DNA of 64,000 nucleotides from DATKXU01 sp035528905. Lineage in GTDB: Bacteria; Armatimonadota; UBA5829; DTJY01. The notes below the pieces were generated by a model. It worked only from the letters and a program-made list of their open reading frames with translations. It ran no database searches and was not told the DNA's origin. How positions within the stretch are numbered: position 1 is the stretch's first letter; each line of letters opens with the position of its first letter. Shown here piece by piece: positions 59,101 to 64,000 of the stretch. The position numbers and the translations under genes were made by a program. The DNA is taken from contig DATKXU010000037.1 in NCBI GenBank assembly GCA_035528905.1, positions 1 through 64,000 of the forward strand, given 5' to 3'.

Positions 59101-62100
59101 ATGCGTTCCAAGATGCCACTTCTCATAGTAGTTGTCGCACTGTTGATTCTGGGTCTGATTGTATCCTTCGGTGTCGCATACCGCCTTCGGCAACTGGCAT
59201 CCAGTCTCCCCAACGTCCTCGAGAACGAGCTGGAGGCGCGCTTAGACAGACAAGCAAGAGTCGGCTCGGTGAAGTTGGCATCGCCAAGCACCGCCGTCAT
59301 CACCGATCTTCGCATCGCCAGCGGAGAAACATTTGCTCAGGGCACTTTGTTCTCCGCACGCCGTGCAACCGTGCGCTTCAGAGTCATTGACCTCCTAACA
59401 GGCCGCCTACCCGTCGCGCGAAGCATAACCTCGGTAACGCTGGCTGGTCCGAGTGTCCGGCTCGTGAGGGACCGCAACGGGGTTTGGGACATCGAGGATC
59501 TGCTGCGGCGACCCCCGATCCCACCCGCACAGCGCTTTCGAGCCCTGATTCGCGTCCGTTCGGGTAGGCTGACCATTGTGGATTATGCCGCGCGAGTTCG
59601 GCAGCTTCCGGCCGTGAACAGCTTGAACTCGGTGTCTGGGTACGTTAACCTGGCGCCGGCCCAGTCGGCTCTCATAGACCTTTCAGGTAGAGGCGACCGC
59701 CAACGAGTGACAGGCGTTCAGGCGTCAGGCCGATGGGGAATCGGCGCTCCGGTGACCCATCTCAACCTTTCCATCCAGGAGGCCGACGCTGAGTACTGGC
59801 TTGATTACTTTGCGAACATCCGCGGCTGGAATATCGCGGGAGGCAAGGCCGACGCGCGAGCCATTCTCTCGCAGCCGCACGGCGCAGGCATAGTCGCCAA
59901 AGGATCCGCGACACTTCGGGACTCGGCGATCACTAGCCCTTATCTCTCCATCCCAGTGCGGCCGTTTGGGGCGAAGATCGCATTCGTCGGAACGGACCTC
60001 AGCCTCGCGGCACGGGGCCTTCTGCGCGAGTCGCCAATCTCAATCCGAGGCCAAATCATTGGCTTTCATCCCGGAAGGCTGAATCTGCATATTGCGTCGG
60101 AGCGGATGAATCTGGCTGTACTGCAGAACGCGATCAGGCCACTCCCCGCGCTACCGCAGGTTCGATGGCCTATGCCCGGCGTCGTGAGCGCAAGGGTCAC
60201 TGGAAACGCCCAAAGGCCCATGGTGACAGGTGTTATTCGGGTTCCGCACGCCGCAGCGTACGGCACACCGCTGACATCGCTGACCGCGCAAGGCCACTTC
60301 CGAGACGGTACAATCTTTGTCACCAGCGTGACCGGGCGCGCCGCCGGCGGAAGCATCAGATTATCGGCGGCGATCGGCCTCCAGCCGGTGCGCATAAAAG
60401 CACAGGGGACCGCCGCACGCATCAACCTAGCTGCCCTGCCGATACCGGGAAACATCCGGGCCGCAGGTCTGGCGGACGCACGGTTTGCCCTGGATTACTT
60501 CCACAGATTGCGGTGGGCCCGCGTGTCCGCGGAGATAGCACAGCCGAGAGTAGCAGATCTCGCCTTTGACCGAGGAAGCGCCAATGTCGTATTGACCGGC
60601 CCACGCACAGCGCGGGCGAGGTTGAGATTGAGCCGCGGCGCCATCAGAGGCGCGGAAATCGAAGCGGCGGCGGCAGACTTGGCTCTGCGCGAGCGTACAG
60701 TTTTCTTACAGAGGGTGGCCGTTGACGCTTTCCAGGGAGCGTTGAGCGCTCAGGGTACTGCAATGCTCGATGGAATCTTGAACCTGCGCGTATCAGGCAC
60801 GGGAATTGATCTTCGCACACTGCCGGGCTACGAGCAGCTCACAGGAACAGCCAGCTTCACGGGAAGCGTGAACGGCACGTTGAGCAGTCCTCGTCTGACG
60901 GCCCGGGTGACCGCGCGCGACGGGCAGATACGGCAGGTCCGATACGACGCGATGACGGCTCGTCTCGTCGCGACACCGCAGCTCCTTGCGCTCGAAGATG
61001 CGGCCATACGACTTGAGCAGGGCGAGGTCACAACCACGGGTCGGATCACTTTTGCCAAGAGGGCTGCGGCGCGTGTTGAATTACTGATGCGCGCACGCGA
61101 GGTAAATCTTGCGCGAGTGCTCCCACTCGTCGGAGTGTCAGCCGGCGCCCAGGGAATCGCTAACGCCGATCTGGATATACGAGGTCAGCTTCCCAATATC
61201 CGGGCCTCCGGCGAGGCATCGGTGACGGACGGCGCTATCGCCGATGTTCCCTTTGATCTAGTCCGGGCCCGTCTCCAATTCCGAAACGGGCGCACCGCGA
61301 TAACGGAGTTAGTCGCGCAGAGAGGGGAGATGCAGCTCACGGGAGGCGGATCTATTGGCCCGCAGGGAGATCTTCAAATGAGCCTGACAGGTGAAAACCT
61401 GCGCCTGAGCCTCCTCAACCAGATTGTCTCTCGATACATCGAACTCGAAGGGCCGATGACTTTCACAGGCGAGGTGGCAGGAACTCTCAGGTCCCCGGCG
61501 ATACGCGGCATCATCGCCTCGACACAGCCGGTGATAAACGGCCGGCAATTCAAATCGCTAGCCGCCGATCTGCGGCTGGTTGAGGGCACAGCCATCCTGG
61601 ATCAGCTGGTCATTTCGCCGCCGCAGGGGCAAGTTCTCGTCCAGGGCACGATCAATCCCGAAGGACTGGTCTCGCTGACAGGACAGATCGCGGACTTCCC
61701 TCTTGCGACTCTCCGGCCCTGGGTTGGCATGGAATCGCTGACAGGAACGCTGGATGCTTCATTTGCGGTGGGCGGTCCCGCCGACAGCCCGACCGTTCGA
61801 GCTTCCGCTTCGGCGAGAGACTTCACAACGCCGCGAATATCAATCGAGCGCATCGCCGCAGAGCAGGTCACAATCGCGGGCGGACGTCTGTCCTCCACCG
61901 GCGTTGTCGCCCAGGCAAACGGCAGCCAGCTCCTCCTCTCCGGCTCGCTGCCGTTCGTCTGGGCCGCACCGTATGTCCCGCGCGACCAGCCCGTACTCCT
62001 GCACGCCGAGCTTCCAGACCAAGACCTTGCAATACTACAAACGTTGAGCCCCGCGGTTGAGAACGCGCGCGGCGCCCTTATGGCCGCCGTAGACGTGACA

Positions 62101-63294
62101 GGCACGCTCGACCAGCCCGTCTTCGACGGCCAGGCGACCCTACACGATAGCTTCCTGAGGGTCAAGGGTCTTGAGAATGACCTGACCAACATTGGATTAG
62201 CAGCCAGATTCCAGGATTCCAGCCTGGTGATACAGAGTCTCAGCGGAGCATCCTCGCTTGGCGGGACCTTTTCCGGCAGCGGGAGTCTTGCTCTCTCCGG
62301 CACTGCCGGGGGCATGCTGACGGCCTTGCTAACGCTGGACGGGCTGCGCCTTGACGTCACCAGCACAGCCGCCGAGCAACTGGTGTTCACCACCACCGGC
62401 CAATTGCTGCTGAGCGAAACGCTCAAGTCACCGCTGGTCCAGGGGCAACTGGTGGTCAGAGACGCGCGCATCCGCGTTCCCGCCGAGACGGTCACAACGA
62501 CAGCGGCCGTTCCGTATCTTCCCGTCAGTCCTGAACTAGCCATCACGGTAGACCTGGCTCGCGATGTCGTCGTGGAGCGGGGCACTCTCAGGGCGGAAGT
62601 CGCGGGACCGGTGGCCGTGACGGGGACATTGATCCGTCCCGTGATTGCCGGAACTGTGCAGATCGCGGACGGGCGCTTGAGCTATCTCGGCCGGACTTTG
62701 CAGCTCCAGCCCGGCGGAACCGCTTCACTGCTCCTGAGTCCTGCCCGGCCACCCATGATAAGCCTGGACCTGACTGCGGTAACCCGCGTCTCGGCGCCAT
62801 CGCCCGTCACAGGGCTGTTCACACGCTACACGCTCACACTCGACATTGCGGGACCGATTGGAAACCTCGACATAGGCGTGCGCAGCAGTCCGCCCGGCCT
62901 CTCGGACGTCGAGGCTCTGAGGCTCGTGTTCCGCGGCACCGCGCTGGACGCCCTCATCGCCGGAAGGCCGTTCGACCAGTTCTTCCAAGAGCAACTCGGG
63001 CAAGTCCTCTTAGGGTTAGCCCTACCTCGTGTCTTTGAGCCGTTCCAAATCGAGGGGCTTGTCTTCGTCCTCGAACCCGGCTTCGATATCCCGCTTGCGT
63101 TTACCGTGAGTACGCCGCTTGCAGAGCGACTGATCTTGTCGTACAGTCGCTCGGTGGTGGCAGCGTCGCCATTCGACGTGATCTCCTTCGGTTACATCCT
63201 AAGGCCGGAGTTGGCACTCACAGTCCAATTTCGAGGTCTGAACAGGACCCTACAGGAGACGTCATACCTCTTGGGGTACTTCCGGCGCTTCTAA
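59101..63294 (+). CDS. AsmA/TamB-like outer-membrane biogenesis protein
   Basis: This 1,397-residue protein has an N-terminal membrane anchor (LLIVVVALLILGLIVSFGVA). A very long run of beta-repeat segments follows (AsmA-like, e.g. SVTLAGPSVRLVRDRNGVWDIEDLL), then a C-terminal TamB (DUF490) domain (IADGRLSYLGRTLQLQPGGTASL, SYSRSVVAASPFDVISFGYILRPELALTVQFRG). TamB-type proteins form a periplasm-spanning groove for phospholipid transport or outer-membrane protein assembly. This implies a two-membrane cell. GGAG lies 7 nt before the ATG. No BamA/TamA gene is adjacent. It is divergent from the Lon-like gene. Confidence 0.92.
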   Translation: MRSKMPLLIVVVALLILGLIVSFGVAYRLRQLASSLPNVLENELEARLDRQARVGSVKLASPSTAVITDLRIASGETFAQGTLFSARRATVRFRVIDLLTGRLPVARSITSVTLAGPSVRLVRDRNGVWDIEDLLRRPPIPPAQRFRALIRVRSGRLTIVDYAARVRQLPAVNSLNSVSGYVNLAPAQSALIDLSGRGDRQRVTGVQASGRWGIGAPVTHLNLSIQEADAEYWLDYFANIRGWNIAGGKADARAILSQPHGAGIVAKGSATLRDSAITSPYLSIPVRPFGAKIAFVGTDLSLAARGLLRESPISIRGQIIGFHPGRLNLHIASERMNLAVLQNAIRPLPALPQVRWPMPGVVSARVTGNAQRPMVTGVIRVPHAAAYGTPLTSLTAQGHFRDGTIFVTSVTGRAAGGSIRLSAAIGLQPVRIKAQGTAARINLAALPIPGNIRAAGLADARFALDYFHRLRWARVSAEIAQPRVADLAFDRGSANVVLTGPRTARARLRLSRGAIRGAEIEAAAADLALRERTVFLQRVAVDAFQGALSAQGTAMLDGILNLRVSGTGIDLRTLPGYEQLTGTASFTGSVNGTLSSPRLTARVTARDGQIRQVRYDAMTARLVATPQLLALEDAAIRLEQGEVTTTGRITFAKRAAARVELLMRAREVNLARVLPLVGVSAGAQGIANADLDIRGQLPNIRASGEASVTDGAIADVPFDLVRARLQFRNGRTAITELVAQRGEMQLTGGGSIGPQGDLQMSLTGENLRLSLLNQIVSRYIELEGPMTFTGEVAGTLRSPAIRGIIASTQPVINGRQFKSLAADLRLVEGTAILDQLVISPPQGQVLVQGTINPEGLVSLTGQIADFPLATLRPWVGMESLTGTLDASFAVGGPADSPTVRASASARDFTTPRISIERIAAEQVTIAGGRLSSTGVVAQANGSQLLLSGSLPFVWAAPYVPRDQPVLLHAELPDQDLAILQTLSPAVENARGALMAAVDVTGTLDQPVFDGQATLHDSFLRVKGLENDLTNIGLAARFQDSSLVIQSLSGASSLGGTFSGSGSLALSGTAGGMLTALLTLDGLRLDVTSTAAEQLVFTTTGQLLLSETLKSPLVQGQLVVRDARIRVPAETVTTTAAVPYLPVSPELAITVDLARDVVVERGTLRAEVAGPVAVTGTLIRPVIAGTVQIADGRLSYLGRTLQLQPGGTASLLLSPARPPMISLDLTAVTRVSAPSPVTGLFTRYTLTLDIAGPIGNLDIGVRSSPPGLSDVEALRLVFRGTALDALIAGRPFDQFFQEQLGQVLLGLALPRVFEPFQIEGLVFVLEPGFDIPLAFTVSTPLAERLILSYSRSVVAASPFDVISFGYILRPELALTVQFRGLNRTLQETSYLLGYFRRF

Positions 63295-63731
63295 GAGGGG
63301 CGCACCATCAGCACCGGGCATGGCGCTCCATGGAGTATGCCCTCCGCGACACTTCCAATCAGGATTTGCCCAATGGCGCCTGTGCCCGCGCCTCGGCTCC
63401 CGATGACTATGAGGCCATAGCTTCCCTCCCGGGCATACTGAAGGATATCGGGAACGGCAGACCCGAAGACCAGTTCCTCACGCGGGTCAATATCCACCAT
63501 TTCTAGAACTTCGCGTGCTGCTTCAAGGGCTGCTCTGCCATGCCTCGACAGCTCCAGGCGCATGTCCATCTGTTTCTCTTCGCTTGGCGGTGGTCCTATC
63601 ACCGGCGGAAGCTCAGCCACGTAGAGCACTGTAACGTTCGACCCGTACTTCTTCGCGATGTCGGCACAGTACTCCGCAGCCCGTAACGAGCAGGCCGACC
63701 CGTCCGTTGGCAGCAGTATGCTCTCAAACAT
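63291..63731 (-). CDS. Universal stress protein (UspA family)
   Basis: This 146-residue single Usp domain has MFESILLPTDGSACSLRAAEYCADIA and the ATP-site motif GSRGAGTGAIGQILIGSVAEGIL near residue 113, with the tail GAPCPVLMVRPS. It is convergent with the TamB-like gene, the ends overlapping by 4 bp. It is likely transcribed alone. Confidence 0.93.
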   Translation of the reverse strand: MFESILLPTDGSACSLRAAEYCADIAKKYGSNVTVLYVAELPPVIGPPPSEEKQMDMRLELSRHGRAALEAAREVLEMVDIDPREELVFGSAVPDILQYAREGSYGLIVIGSRGAGTGAIGQILIGSVAEGILHGAPCPVLMVRPS

Positions 63732-63941
63732 AAGGCTTTCCCCCTGTAGAGAATCCGTCTCGCTCGAAGTTTACCCAGCGGGGCTTGGCCGTAAATGAAG
63801 CCTTCTCGACATTACTGTCTCCAACTAAATGAAAAAGACGCCGTACAGCAGGGCAACACTTGCCTTGCGTCGAACGTCTTAAGTAATGGGTTGGGCATCT
63901 GTACAGAAGGCTCTGCACATACTGATAGGAGGTAAGAGGCC

Positions 63942-64000
63942 ATGGCAGCAGGCGTATCAGCCCGTGACCAAGGGCTGCAGCTTCTCAGGGAAGGTTCGAT
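63942..64000 (+). CDS. Start of an unidentified gene (partial, cut by window edge)
   Basis: An ATG with AGGAGG 9 nt upstream opens a frame reading MAAGVSARDQGLQLLREGS to the window edge. Nineteen codons are too few to name it. The ribosome site makes a real gene likely. The 210-bp spacer before it shows no other gene. Confidence 0.55.
   Translation, partial: MAAGVSARDQGLQLLREGS

Overview
The window looks like a chromosomal segment of a moderately GC-rich, free-living bacterium. A 1,397-residue AsmA/TamB-type protein argues for a cell with two membranes. The mixture of GH42, GH57 and heparinase-type enzymes, a selenocysteine system, a giant acyl-CoA dehydratase activase and DUF169 recalls Armatimonadota or another deep diderm lineage. 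The phylum cannot be fixed from this sequence, and that placement is inference. There are no rRNA genes, CRISPR arrays, transposases or phage genes.

Region 1 (1-8.9 kb, minus strand) is a tightly packed cluster. A STAS-domain regulator, a family-4 glycosyltransferase with a partner alpha/alpha-barrel protein, a CBS-pair protein and a homocysteine methyltransferase lead into a complete glycine cleavage set (gcvT-gcvH-gcvPA-gcvPB), followed by a lipoate-protein ligase cut by the window edge. Region 2 (9-25 kb) holds an MTA/MTI-type phosphorylase, pilT, tRNA-Ala, an Lrp-like stand-alone ligand domain, tRNA-Sec, an HD-GYP protein and selA. A set of secreted or membrane proteins, mostly of unknown function, then leads into mutL and mutS.

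Region 3 (25-40 kb) carries mutS, miaB, a PHP phosphoesterase, a Nudix hydrolase, a GH57 glucan branching enzyme, a secreted glycoside hydrolase and the giant activase. Its spacers are sprinkled with short degenerate tandem repeats, nearly all of 7-bp period, that tend to sit exactly at gene 3' ends and once lie inside miaB. A C-GCAxxG-C-C redox protein here carries an in-frame UGA at its first conserved cysteine position with a SECIS-like hairpin just downstream. With selA and tRNA-Sec in the same window, it is a convincing selenoprotein. A small terminal-inverted-repeat element with a 4-bp target duplication has landed inside one of the heptamer tracts.

Region 4 (40-50 kb) is accessory in character: a secreted pectate-lyase-like beta-helix protein, a KAP-family P-loop NTPase fused to leucine-rich repeats (NLR-like layout) behind a strong promoter, a REP-like spacer, a hicB-hicA toxin-antitoxin pair, a C-terminally short GH42 beta-galactosidase, a ferredoxin-type protein and a heparinase-like protein. 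Region 5 (50-64 kb) returns to ordinary genes: DUF169, a PEBP-family protein, xseA/xseB, a PepSY-pfkB-usp-dehydrogenase operon, a Lon-like protease, the TamB-like protein and a second Usp.

Functionally, the window combines one-carbon metabolism (glycine cleavage, homocysteine methylation), glucan and plant-polysaccharide metabolism, DNA repair (MutS, MutL, ExoVII), selenocysteine use, and a small island with likely conflict or immunity genes. The strongest items for a second look are the selenoprotein, the KAP-LRR protein, the heptamer tracts and the inserted inverted-repeat element.
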